Origin: Gyrodactylus bullatarudis
Taxonomy: Eukaryota; Platyhelminthes; Monogenea; Gyrodactylidea; Gyrodactylidae
NCBI GenBank assembly: GCA_012064415.1
Contig: SSNU01000284.1
Coordinates: forward strand, 1-64,000
Length of the DNA stretch: 64,000 nt
Reading direction: 5' to 3'
The notes beneath the pieces are model-generated. The model saw nothing but the letters and a program-made list of their open reading frames with translations. It searched no databases and was not told the origin of the DNA. Below are positions 49,301 to 60,108 of this stretch, in pieces; positions within the stretch are counted from its first letter, which is position 1; every line of letters begins with the position of its first letter. The translations under genes were made by a program, and so were the position numbers.

Positions 49301-52300
49301 ATTAGAAAGGAAATTTATCTAGCTACAAAAATATGTATAATTCATAAAGATAGCTTTTCACTGATGCTAACCAAAGTTACTTGAGAAGGGTGATTTTTTG
49401 AAAATGTAGTCAAATATTAAAAAAATATTTAGAACGTTTTCTTGAAAACCTATTTGGCCTTAGAAAGACATAAAATAACTCTGTATCATTAAAAAATAGT
49501 ATAGCAGTGTGTGATAATGTTTCTAAAATCTTTTTCAGATTTTTTTATATATCATAAATTTAATTTTCTATTTGATTTTAAATTATATATCACATGATTT
49601 CAAGATACTACATTTCTTATTAGGTGATGTTGAAGATACAGAAAGAATCGTTGGAATAAATGATATAGTGAGACCCATTGAATTTGCCCTTATTGCTGAG
49701 CGCCATTTCGATAATGCGAAGCAAATTCGAATATTTTCTATCAACCGACTCTTGCTAACATTTCTCAAGATTTACGGCCTTACTATTCCTGAAGATATGC
49801 AAGAATTTTTCAACTTAACTCCAGGTATGTTGTAAATTTCAGGAATGACCTAATAAAATTAATTTCTAATCAATACAATTTATATCCATCTCAAGAATCT
49901 ATCTTTACAAATTTAGTACTCAATAATTACTCGTTGATTTCCTACTAGTAGCTTGAAAATACTATTTTATTGAGTTTTTTTAAAAATTGAGATGAATTAT
50001 ATTTGTAGTTCATTCAGTCGTATATATTTGCAAGTATTTTCTAATTTGTCAAAAGGTCTAATTCTTCATTAAATTTTGTAATTTATTAGCTTTTTAAAAT
50101 ATTTTCCCTGTTGAATATTTTTAGAACTAAAATTATAATAGTGCACCTTTTAGCCAACGATAGCGAATATTTCTTGTTCAAAATTCTATCTCAAGTCATA
50201 GCTTTTGATCACTCTCATACTTAAAGAACATAATTTTCTCCTCAAAACATACAAGAATAGGAATGTTGTACAGGTTCTAAATTCCTTCATCCTTAAATAA
50301 TTATCTCTTTTAGATATTCTAGAATTCGATAAACTAACCAAACTTGATGTTGTAAAAGCAGCTGGCTTCCAGGAATATGGCCATGAAATGTCCGACTTTC
50401 GATTGCATTTACTATCGAATTCTCTTCGTCATTCTTTTTATTTCAACGTTAAGGATACCTTATGGAATCAGATGCTCACCAAGACCAAGTTTCAATTTAT
50501 ACAAGATCATCTACCTAGTCTGATTTCCAAAGACTATGTTAACAGCAAACATGCCCTTGCGTATTGTAAAGAAATATCAAAAGAAATAATTTCTAAAGAT
50601 CCCTCAAATTTGGCCTATTATCAGTACTATGTAAAACTACTGATTGCCTGTCATAGATCATTGAATTTGACAAAAGGGGCTGAACACTTTGTCAAGGAGT
50701 TGAATTCCCTATTTCGAAAGTTGTCCCAACTGGCGCCAATCGATTGGTCATTTACAAATAATCCTGGAACTGTTGGATCTGTGGAAAAGTGGACCGATGA
50801 AATTCATCCCCGTCTACAGCTTGCCATGGTAATTTATTCAATACAAGTTTCTCATTGGTCCTTTTTTATAATCTATATCGGTTGTATAAATTTGATGTAT
50901 CAACAAATATGGATTTGTCTCGTTTATTTATTCATTGAATAAACAACCACTCTCGATGAATTTAGGAATTTATGATTTTTACAAAAATCTCAATTTATTG
51001 GAATTTTTTTTGAAATCCTTATCAAAAGGCATAATTTATCAGGGAGAAAATAAATTACAAAAAAAATCATCATTTTATATTTTGAGTTGACGTGGAATTT
51101 TTGTTGATTTCTAAGTGACAGAGCCATCAAGAAGCCAATTATCACCGTCGATTTGAACTGATCTCGGATCATTCTAATTTATTATTTTTCAAGCAGTAAA
51201 AATCGTCTAAAAATAGTTGGTAGACTTTCAGTAGTATTTCCTAAAATCTTATCAACCATATATTTCTCCTTGTCTATTGGTGATTCTGAAAAATAACATT
51301 CTATCAATTCAAAAATCATAAAAACGCCTCCAAAATTAATTTCTCTTAAAACGTTAAAAGTTAATCTTTTGATTTGGATTTCAAAATCTCATTTTGAGAC
51401 CTTGATGAAAATATCTTGAAATCCCAAATTCATTGAGGAAAGATATTATCTGAAAGATCACGTTCAAAAATTATATTTTGTATTCTCTTTCAACACTTAC
51501 CTGGGTTTTCTCAGAATGATTCGATAAAATACAAATAAATGAAAACATCTAGGTAGTCAGCAGTTTTAATCAAAATGATTCAGTTAAAATTAACAAAAAG
51601 CATTTAATTTCTTAGATTCATTTCAACTGGCTATTCGAAGTAGACCTTGTCAATAAAGGGAAACCGATAGTGAATTTTGAAAAGAGTCCATCCTTCTGGA
51701 AAGCAGCAAAACACTGTCTCCAGCGAATCCTTAGTGGAGATGTGGAAAATCAGGACCCAGATGCAGCAACCCATTTGATGAGGACTCGGAAGCGTGGCAT
51801 TGCTCATCTCAAGTCGTTGATGAACTTGCCTGAGAACTTTTCACTACTCTCAGAGTTGGCTGCTATTCTTGGTTACTCTCATTCAGCGTATACTCTAGTG
51901 ACTATCGGTGTAACTGGATTCTTTGACATTCTACCAGAGTTGATATCCATACTTCGTAGTTTGGGAAATTGTTCAGCAAGTGGACTTTCCATCAATGCCT
52001 CCATAAGGTTTTATCTTAGATTAATGATACCCTTGCTCACAGCATTTAGTAAAGCAAAAGTACAACATCCCAGTGAATTGATACATCGTTTTCTAACCTT
52101 CTTTGAACAACCCCAGACGCCCATTTTAATCACAGTCAATGATTTTCATGCAATAATTCCCAATATTGACAATCCTACATCACTCACCTTTCTCGATAAA
52201 TTCAATTTGAAATGTTACCTGAGGAAGATGAGAAAATCCCTCTTGCGAATTTATGGAACCTATGATTCAATAGCTTCAACTCTATCATTAAAATCAACTG

Positions 52301-54802
52301 AGGAACGTCAAATTCTCAAGGATTATCTAAATGGTCTCCTGGAGAGTTTGGCCCCTCCAATTCATCAGAGTATATCTCACCTGGAACTCTTTATACATTT
52401 GCAGCCTTCCCTTATTGGTGTGATTCAGTTATCGATTGAGATTTCTCGATGGAAATATTACTATTCTCTGTCTAGCAGTGACTGCTCTGATCCGAGTCAG
52501 AATAAACTTTACGCCTACACAGCTGAGGCAGCCTCAAATCGACTCAGATCCATCTTTGAGAGTTTTCTAGCCCACCTCCCTCTCTCACAATTTCAAATAG
52601 AGATGAACTCCATGATCTCAGAGAGTTTGCAGAGTGACCTAGATGAGACTCTCCAAGATTTCCCCATCAAATCACAATTATTTAGTATAACACCCAGTCC
52701 TGTGGTCAATCAGATTAGGGCCTATGTTTGGCGAGCCTACATGAACTTTGAATGGATGAACACCGAATATTTTCTCACTGCTGAAGACATTAACAAGGTA
52801 AAGAGTGAAAAGAAGCGGGAGAAATTAATCAACAAAGCTGTTGAATTGGCTAGACAGCGGAGGAGTCGGGTCAAGGCTATATTTTATCGAGCTATTCAAG
52901 ATTGTCCATTATCTAAAGTGAGCAGATGGGGAATTATATATTATTTATTGTACTTGTACTATTACCAATTCGTAATTTAGTAATTGATAAGAAAAATTTG
53001 TACAAAAATTATTTCTCTCACTATAAATTGGACCTGGTACCAATTATAACTCCGAGGATAAATGTTTAAATTTCTGAAGCAAATCTGATGCTGAATCTAG
53101 AGCTCTTTCCACTGATGCATTGTATGAGGTTATTCCTAGTCTTGAAGTTATTATTAAGCTTAATTCAAAGGTGATTTTTCACTGAATTTTAATTTGCTAA
53201 AATCTGATTGGTTCACTGAATGAAAAAGTCAGAAACTACCTGATTTAATTTAATTTCAATGAATGAAAACAGATCATCCTTATCTATATGTTGTAGCTAT
53301 TTCGTACTGAACTGCTAATTCGTACTTAAGTATGAATTAGCAGGGATAGCTCTGCTAATTCGTACTGAAAGGGCAGAGGGGAATACATCGCATAGACCAA
53401 ATGTATGCCAAATAATTTTATAAATTTCTCTGCTTATTCGTAGTGAAAAGACTGAGACACCTTTTTAGAATGCTTTTATTATCTTATTTAACAAGTGCGA
53501 TTAAAGAATTATAATTTAATTATAATTTTTAATTAAAAACTGTGAATCATAGGTTTTTGTTGTTGCAATTTCTGCCTGGATGACATTTTGAATTGCAAAG
53601 TAAATTCAATTTCCGACATTTACACTTGTTCGATGAGCAGGATAGGATGCAGTTACATTTTGTGAAACCTTGACCTCCGGATCTCGATTGCTTCGCACTT
53701 GCAGCTCGGATACTGAGCTCTTCGTCTTGAACCATCGGCTGTGGATCAAGAACTTTTTGGTCGATGATTTTAAATTGGCCAGAATTCAGACGACCTTTCA
53801 AAATTCCGTTTTCTGTTTCCACCTTACATTTTCCGTCGTCAACTTCTCTTATGATACCTAGAAGACAAAGATCATCTACCTTTGACCTATCAATCTCAGG
53901 AATTGGAATAACGACGTTATCTCCTACTTCTGGAATTACTGGAGCTTTATCAGCGAGCATTTTCTGAGCACATTTTGTTGTAGAAAATAAAATATTCTTC
54001 TTCAATTCAGACATTTGCTTCAACCTTTCAGACATATCTTCTTCTGGTAAAACCAAAAAGCTTGTATCAAGATCACTAAAATCGTCTAAAAATAGAAAAT
54101 GACTGGGTCTGTTGTATCATAATTTAATAAATTTTTTAAATAAACAATGTTTCTTAGTAAACGAAATTTTTTATTTAAAATTATTACTTGATTCTTTCAT
54201 ATCATACAGATACCCTCTCATAGCATTCTAAAAAGGTGTCTCAGTCTTTTCAGTACGAATTAGCAGAGAAATTTATAAAATTATTTAGCATACATTTGGT
54301 CTATGCGATGTATTCCCCTCTGCCCTTTCAGTACGAATTAGCAGAGCTATCCCTGCTAATTCATACTTAAGTACGAATTAGCAGTTCAGTACGAATTAGC
54401 TACAGCATATATATAAAATTGTTAAGGATGAAATTCTGATAAAATTCTGTGACCTCACCTGTGTTTTTATGGTGATATTATTTAAAGATTTAAGAATGGT
54501 TTCATTAGAATTCTCGAGTCTGTCAAAGATTTGACACCAACCTTCAAAGTTCTAAATCAAAGCATTGAAGAATAAGCATGCTTTAACTAATACAATTGAA
54601 TACCTTTTTATCTGAAAAATCTTTCATCCTTTTTTGTTCCGATATGAAATAATTTATTTTGTCCTTCTAGTTCCTATACATGGATTTAATCAGTTATTTC
54701 CCCTATGATATAACAGAGATAATTGAGCTTATGGCCGAACGAGGACTCAGGGTACGGACAGCTATGGAGGAAATTGACCTTCTAATTACAGCAAGCATGT
54801 AA
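46359..54802 (+). CDS. NRDE2: NRDE2, nuclear RNA surveillance/RNAi factor
   Basis: Seven exons: 46359-47759, 47823-48009, 48386-48703, 49624-49824, 50314-50828, 51616-52917 and 54671-54802. The phases all agree and total 1351 codons before the stop. The N-terminus is charged, with a nuclear-localisation-like run (KKKAKKKRKAPRDE). It then has FRIDKSCDKNIYDYKSIYEG, matching the YKSLY block of human NRDE2 that contacts the helicase MTR4. The rest is helical-repeat (HAT/TPR-like): FDLMDCHLYRG, YCQWLRDAGHTEKALANWQ, GRWGWSIWFENR-like GWSIWFENR, and VWRAYMNFEW. The last exon (LYMDLISYFP, ELMAERGLRVRTAMEEID) matches the human C-terminus. NRDE2 binds MTR4 and exosome factors; C. elegans NRDE-2 is a nuclear RNAi protein. 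An AATAAA overlaps the stop codon. The human protein is about 1160 residues, so this one is longer. Confidence 0.9.
48010..49623. other. NRDE2 introns 2 and 3 with repeat remnants
   Basis: Intron 2 (48010-48385) and intron 3 (48704-49623) flank the exon at 48386-48703. Near 48765-48830 there is a weak relative of the foldback family (CTCGATGAAAAAATGAG, TTCTTTGGAAACC). I see no other feature. Confidence 0.5.
49825..51615. other. NRDE2 introns 4 and 5
   Basis: Intron 4 is 49825-50313 and intron 5 is 50829-51615. Intron 5 contains a single copy of the foldback-family motif near 50955 (GAATTTATGATTTTTAC). Nothing else is recognised. Confidence 0.5.
53287..54411. mobile_element. Young inverted-repeat element in the last NRDE2 intron
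   Basis: The arms 53287-53472 and 54226-54411 are inverted copies about 186 bp long that differ at only a handful of positions. Each arm carries several copies of CTGCTAATTCGTACT, in both orientations. The unique interior holds one gene on the minus strand. TATATGTTGTAGCTA ends relate it to the MITE at 13140. A clear target duplication was not seen. Confidence 0.75.
53547..54056 (-). CDS. Stand-alone Cys-rich tail of a KRBA2/Ginger-like transposase
   Basis: 169 codons on the minus strand, intact. An N-terminal helical part (MSERLKQMSELKKN) leads into a small beta-rich segment (VGDNVVIPIPEIDRSKVDD, LLGIIREVDDGKCKV), then a Cys cluster: QGFTKCNCILSCSSNKCKC, LCNSKCHPG and RNCNN. The same order occurs at 59295-59711 behind an integrase domain, so this is the C-terminal module alone, without the DDE catalytic core. 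No upstream catalytic exon fits inside the element. It may be a truncated gene or a DNA-binding regulator of the family; function is unknown. Confidence 0.65.
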   Translation of the reverse strand: MVLPEEDMSERLKQMSELKKNILFSTTKCAQKMLADKAPVIPEVGDNVVIPIPEIDRSKVDDLCLLGIIREVDDGKCKVETENGILKGRLNSGQFKIIDQKVLDPQPMVQDEELSIRAASAKQSRSGGQGFTKCNCILSCSSNKCKCRKLNLLCNSKCHPGRNCNNKNL

Positions 54803-55822
54803 TAAATATTCTTTTTTATGAATACATTTTATTATTATTTAAAAAAATTATTTATAAAAAATGATGAAAATAATTTGAGAACACATAAGAACTCAATGAT
54901 CGAAAAGTCTTTAAATTTTTATACGAATACAGGTATTTTTCTACACGCAAAAATACCATTCTTCATTGCGAAGAAAAATTCCGTTCACTTTCTATCAGGC
55001 ATGATGAACCTAAAGCTTATCTTTTAATTATTCCGAAACTTCTACTTTTTCAGAAAATAGAATTCTTAACGTCAGTATCAAATCTAAGGTGAGGACTATT
55101 TCCAAAATAGCTTTATAATCATGTTGAAAGTGTGAATTTTTCCTTTAATTAATAACTCAAACCGTCAGGTGAATCCAAATTAAATTTATTACCGTCTCGG
55201 AACACGATATTATCCTCATATTTCCTTACATGTCCTTAAATGTGTTGGTGATTAATCACCCTGAAAAACTTAAGAAAATTCAAACCTTTACACCAAGACA
55301 TTTATTTTTCACATAACTTTGAAAAGTTTTCAAACCTTCACTCAAATCAATGTTCAATTTTACTAGGAAACACTTCATACCCTGTTGCACCACAAGTCGT
55401 TCAGATTTTCCCTATTTTAAAATTCGACATTTGTGCTTCTTTCAGACTCAACAAAGATTATTTTTTAAGATTTTCTTTATAAATATAGTTAATAGTTGAA
55501 GTAACAGGATTGATTGAACTCTTCTATTTTATTTATCTTTTGCTTCAACATAGTAACTTCATTAAACATCTGTTTCATTAGTTTTAACATCTACTTAGAA
55601 TTAGACATCTTGATAACGGACATAGATAGGATGTAATAATAAGTGAACGAGTTAAAAGAAGAAGAGGAACCTCATATCTTCGATGCATCAACATTATATA
55701 GACTTTGGGATAGGAGCCCTATCATAGGACCTTCACTCTTCTCTGATTGGTTAACTTATGGAACACATCTCACTATCCTGGAATAAGATATAGTGTAGTA
55801 TAGTGTAGTATTGTATATATTT
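54803..55822. other. Intergenic, downstream of NRDE2
   Basis: No gene recognised. The 69-codon frame at 54818-55027 lies in what is probably NRDE2 3' flank. The sequence near 54880-55000 resembles 62640-62700 in the reverse direction (ATAATGCGTTCACTTT-like and GTATTTTTCTACAC blocks), so it is probably another dispersed repeat. Near 55795 there is a short TATAGTGTAG tandem. Confidence 0.4.
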
Positions 55823-56067
55823 CACCGTAAATATGCTTACTCACGTAAGTAAGCACACTTACGGTTAGTATGCTACTTACGTTTTTTAAATTTAAGCCCT
55901 CAATAGTTTTATCATAAAAATTTTTTAGCATATATAAGACACTTTGTTGACACTCTTAGAAAATATTAAAAAATGGATAATCTCATGGGGGTCTAAACTT
56001 GAAACTCCTATAGAAGAAGATAAACAATTTCATCATAAATAGGAACTATTGGCTACTTTATAAAAAA

Positions 56068-56538
56068 TAGGGTTAATTCCAAAATTAGCGGATATTTTTT
56101 TTATTATTCCAAAATTAACGGAAATAATTCCAAAATTAGCGGGTTTTTATGAGCTATTAAGAATTATCAGTAGGTTTTTCAAGAAAACAAGTTGATACAA
56201 AATAAGTTTATTGAAAATTTATTCTACACAATTTTCTCTTTGCCAATTATACATTGAAATTAAAGTATTCTGATTGGTTGAATTAAAACCTAAATAAACC
56301 TGACAACACAATAAAACTTGAAAATGGGATTTTCTTTACAAAAAAAATGTTAAAGTAACTAATTATATTTATAATTAATAGGGAATCAGATGAATAAATT
56401 AACTTTAATTATCATAATCTTAGTTACTAATGTAATTATTTCGATGAAAAATGAAAAAAATTCATTCTAAAATCTGTTTATTGATGGAATTATCTTAAAT
56501 TAAAGTTCTATAGCCAGCTAATTTTGAAATTAACCCTA
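56068..56538. mobile_element. MITE with TAGGGTTAATT ends
   Basis: It starts TAGGGTTAATTCCAAAATTA and ends TAATTTTGAAATTAACCCTA, an inverted pair with one mismatch. The unit CCAAAATTAGCGG is repeated near the left end. The flanks are A-rich, so a target duplication cannot be read. TAGGG ends suggest the hAT class. It has no gene. Confidence 0.6.
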
Positions 56539-56716
56539 AAAAATATTAATTTTGACACTTGAGACTTTAGGACACTTTGATAGCATGTTGATAAGTGGAG
56601 AAACTTAGGGGGTCAACTTGGAACTTCTGTAAAAGAAGATAAACATTTTGAACTTTTCAAGTAATTGCACTTGATTTCTCCTGAAGTATCAAAAACATAC
56701 ATTATAATGATAATCA

Positions 56717-57323
56717 TCTTCTGAATACATGGAATATAATATAATGAATTAGATTGACGAAATGAAACTTACTTTATCTTTTGGGGCTCAAAATGTCTCA
56801 TACGAATCAAGTCTAGACAATGCATGGCATGCTTTACTACACAACCAATCAGATTAGAGGTCAGCCTTAACTATGAGCCAATGAAATGGGGAGATTTTTT
56901 TCGAGTTTAATCATGTGATTTTCTCAATTAACTTTTTTAAATTAAATTAGCATTGAAAGTAAGCTGACGTTGAAAATACTGAATCATTGCTTGCTTCATT
57001 TCATCAGTTATGGGAAACATTAATTTATTGTAGAAAAAATAACCACAAATGTAACAGAATTTATTTCTATCATTTCTACAGTAGAAAGCTCTATTCATGA
57101 TTTAATTTAAAAAAGTTAATTGAGAAAATCACATGATTAAACTCGAAAAAAATCTCCCCATTTCATTGGCTCATAGTTAAGGCTGACCTCTAATCTGATT
57201 GGTTGTGTAGTAAAGCATGCCATGCATTGTCTAGACTTGATTCGTATGAGACATTTTGAGCCCCAAAAGATAAAGTAAGTTTCATTTCGTCAATCTAATT
57301 CATTATATTATATTCCATGTATT
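56717..57323. mobile_element. MITE with about 220-bp near-perfect inverted arms
   Basis: The left arm runs from ACATGGAATATAATATAATG to about 56947 and the right arm is its inverted copy from about 57105 to 57323. Matching blocks include CATGGCATGCTTTACTAC and CAATGAAATGGGGAGATTTT. The spacer of about 160 bp has no gene. It is nested in the Ginger-like element. Confidence 0.7.
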
Positions 57324-57479
57324 GAGAAGAATTTTTTAATTGCCGAAAAGAGTTTACAATATGGATTTACAATAAATGGTACAGTATATTATATGGAAAT
57401 ACCAATGTTGAACAACATCTTAAAAAGTCGAATTTTACACCTGAAGATAAAATCTGACAGGGTCGAGAGTAGTCTCGAT

Positions 57480-57900
57480 CGAAAGAGCAGAAAATATTGA
57501 AATTTGATCTATTTGAAGCCGTGAGTCAATTTGAAAACACAAATTTTTACTCAAATTTTATGAATTTTTTTCAATAAAATTTACTTCATCTTATTTTTTG
57601 CGCAATTTTTTTCTCTTTCTCCCGTATATACATACACAAATCGACGCAAAATTAAATTTTCTATTTAATGATATCCCGTTGATGGGCAATTAGTTAATTT
57701 CACTTAATGATTTTGTCAAATTAGTAACTCCCATTTTGGGAAAATTCGAATTTTTCGTTTTTTGCGAATATCTCCGAAACTGAATACAGTTCGGAGATTC
57801 TGAGACCAGATTCGGAATCTGCGTCAAATTTCGGATCAGGATCACTTTAGTTTATTTCGATATCCCCAGATCGAAAAAAACTGACACGCTGTGTAATTAT
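57480..57900. repeat. Copy of the CTGTGTAAT-ending repeat
   Basis: See 30650-31260: it shares TTTTTCGTTTTTTGCG, GGAGATTCTGAGACC and AGATTCGGAATCTGCG blocks in order and ends CTGTGTAAT. It precedes the transposase gene start at 58115. Confidence 0.4.
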
Positions 57901-58114
57901 CCATTTTATTGCAACATGGGTCACGTATAGTTGGATAATGTGGGATAGTTAATGACTATTAGTCATGCAAAAAGTGTAAATGTAAAATCTATCACATACT
58001 CAAGTTTATTTCAACGAATCAGAATTGTTTGGCAAGAACATTTTCATACCAATCATATCATAACTTACACTATTTAAGCCTGTTTTTGAGTTGAAACATT
58101 TAATTCTTATCAAA

Positions 58115-59711
58115 ATGCTTTCTATCACTGATATGGAAACAAAATTCAATCAAGAAGTTTAAGCTTTACCACCTGCCCCAAATTCCCGAAGATTACATCC
58201 TTCGGATTATGACGCCCTCATCGATCGCATTAAACTATCTCAGATGCCAATCAAAGGAAACAAATACCTTTATAAAATCAAAGAAAAATATGAGCTGATG
58301 ACTATTGATGGAGTCGAAAGAATCATTAGAAGACGGTCTTCACCTTCAGACAATGTAACAATTTATGTTCGTTCAGATGAAGTCTTCACTATCCTCAATG
58401 ACATGCACATTAGCAATGGACATAGAAGACGAGATATCATGATTAAGCAAGTCAAAATCAAATATGGGAATATCACAGTTCATGAAATTGAAATTTATCT
58501 TAAATTATGTGTTACCTGTGTCAAAAATAGATCTGGGCCAAGAAAAGGCATCGTTACAAATCCAATAATAACTCGCTCATATAATCAGCGCTGCCAAATA
58601 GATTTGATTGATTTTCAATCTAAACCTGATGAACAATACAAATTTATTCTTGTTGTTCAAGACCATTTCACAAAGTATCTATCATTAAAACCTCTTACTT
58701 CAAAATCTGCAATTGAAGTTCATGACAGCTTAATTCAAATATTTCTCAAAAGAGGAGCACCTCAAATTCTCCAATCTGACAACGAGCGAGAATTCAAAAA
58801 CTCCCTTATTTTAAGTCTCACCAAATATTGGCCAGAAATGAAATTTTGTCATGGAAAACCTCGTCATCCCCAAAGTCAAGGCTCAGTTGAAAGAGCTAAT
58901 GGCGAAATCAAGAAGATGCTCAGGAAATGGACCGAAAATAACAATACAACATCATGGGTTTCATGACTTCCATTTGTAGAATACATGGCAAATGTTTCAT
59001 ATCATTCAACAATTAAAACAAGTCCCTACAAGGCTGTTTTCGGAACTGATCCAAAAGTGGACCTGTCCTTAACAATGAAAAGCAAGTTCACAAATTTCAA
59101 AATTAATATTCAAAATTTTTAATATCAGTTTTAGATCAGGATTTGACCGAAGAAGAAATTATTTTGAAAGAAAATGTTGAGGTCTCAAGTGACGATTGTA
59201 AGTGAAACTTAACTTAATCCGTTTTATTACTCATAAACTTCTGTGTTAGTTGAAATTTTAGATCGTAGCAAGGCATACTCAGATACATGAAAATATGGTC
59301 AAGGCTGCCGATAAAATGACTGAGCGATCTACCAAATCATTTGAAGTTGGAACAAATGTCACAATTAAAATCCCTGAATTTGATAAAGGCCCATTAGACC
59401 ATTCAAATCTTATTGGCGTGATATTGAAACGTGATGAAAATAACATGTATGAGATAGGAGTCAACGATGGAAAACTTGCTGGAAAATATAGTTCAAACCA
59501 GTTCCAAGTCCTATCAAATAATGTTCTGACCCCGGATGCTGTACCAGATAAGGAATTCTCCCTAAGAACTTCTGTCAGAAACCAATCTTCGTCCGACGAA
59601 CAAGGGTTTGTTAGATGCAATTGTGCTGGCCAGTGTCAATCGAATAGATGTCGCTGTTTGAAAAATAATGTAAAATGCAATTCGAGGTGCCATAAGAGTC
59701 TTTCTTGTTGA
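58115..59711 (+). pseudogene. KRBA2/Ginger-like integrase-type transposase, broken by stops
   Basis: The reading starts at ATG 58115 but has an in-frame TAA near 58160. The long open part 58244-58966 holds a zinc-binding HHCC-like start (HISNGHRRRD, then LCVTCVKN) and an rve/DDE core: QIDLIDFQ (first Asp), LQSDNEREFKN (second Asp) and QGSVERANGEIKK (Glu). An in-frame TGA at 58964 interrupts it, and the frame continues (LPFVEYMANVSYHSTIKTSP). Downstream pieces (LTEEEIILKENVEV near 59140, and 59295-59711) give the C-terminal module with the Cys cluster RCNCAGQCQSNRCRC and CNSRCHKSLSC. Probable introns separate them (GTAAGT near 59200, TTTTAG before 59264). It belongs to the Ginger/KRBA2 group of integrase-like transposases and is inactive as it stands. 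Confidence 0.75.
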
Positions 59712-60108
59712 AATAAATGAAAAAAATTATATTTTTTAAAACACCCAATAATTCTTATTTATGCTAGAAGATTTTATGATAAAACTATTGAGGGCTTAAA
59801 TTTAAAAAACGTAAGTAGCATACTAACCGTAAGTGTGCTTACTTACGTGAGTAAGCATATTTACGGTGACATATACATGACTTATGATATATGATTACAC
59901 TGGTGGTGATTTGAAAATTTTTTTGCAGCTCTTTATTTCTAGTGATTAAATTCTGATGTAAAATTCAACGCTGATCACGAATCTGGTATTTTTAAAAAAT
60001 TTGGCTGTCTGTGAGCTGAGATGATGGGCTAAAACCGAATTTTTGTCCAGAAATTTTCACCAATTTTCTGAAAAATTTTGCAAATTTTTTTTTCTACAGC
60101 TCTTTTAA

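Larger units (their letters stand above)
55823..59868. mobile_element. KRBA2/Ginger-like DNA transposon with about 100-bp terminal repeats
   Basis: The left end CACCGTAAATATGCTTACTC is inverted at the right (GAGTAAGCATATTTACGGTG); the homology runs about 98-110 bp and includes several CTTAC/GTAAG units. The transposase gene lies in the right half (58115-59711). The left half has been colonised by two MITEs (56068-56538, 56717-57323), which flank or split an imperfect direct repeat of about 90 bp (55950-56040 and 56570-56655). A target duplication is not obvious. Confidence 0.75.

Noticed and set aside
59279..59620. 113-codon minus-strand frame
   Set aside because: Antisense shadow of the transposase C-terminal module on the plus strand.
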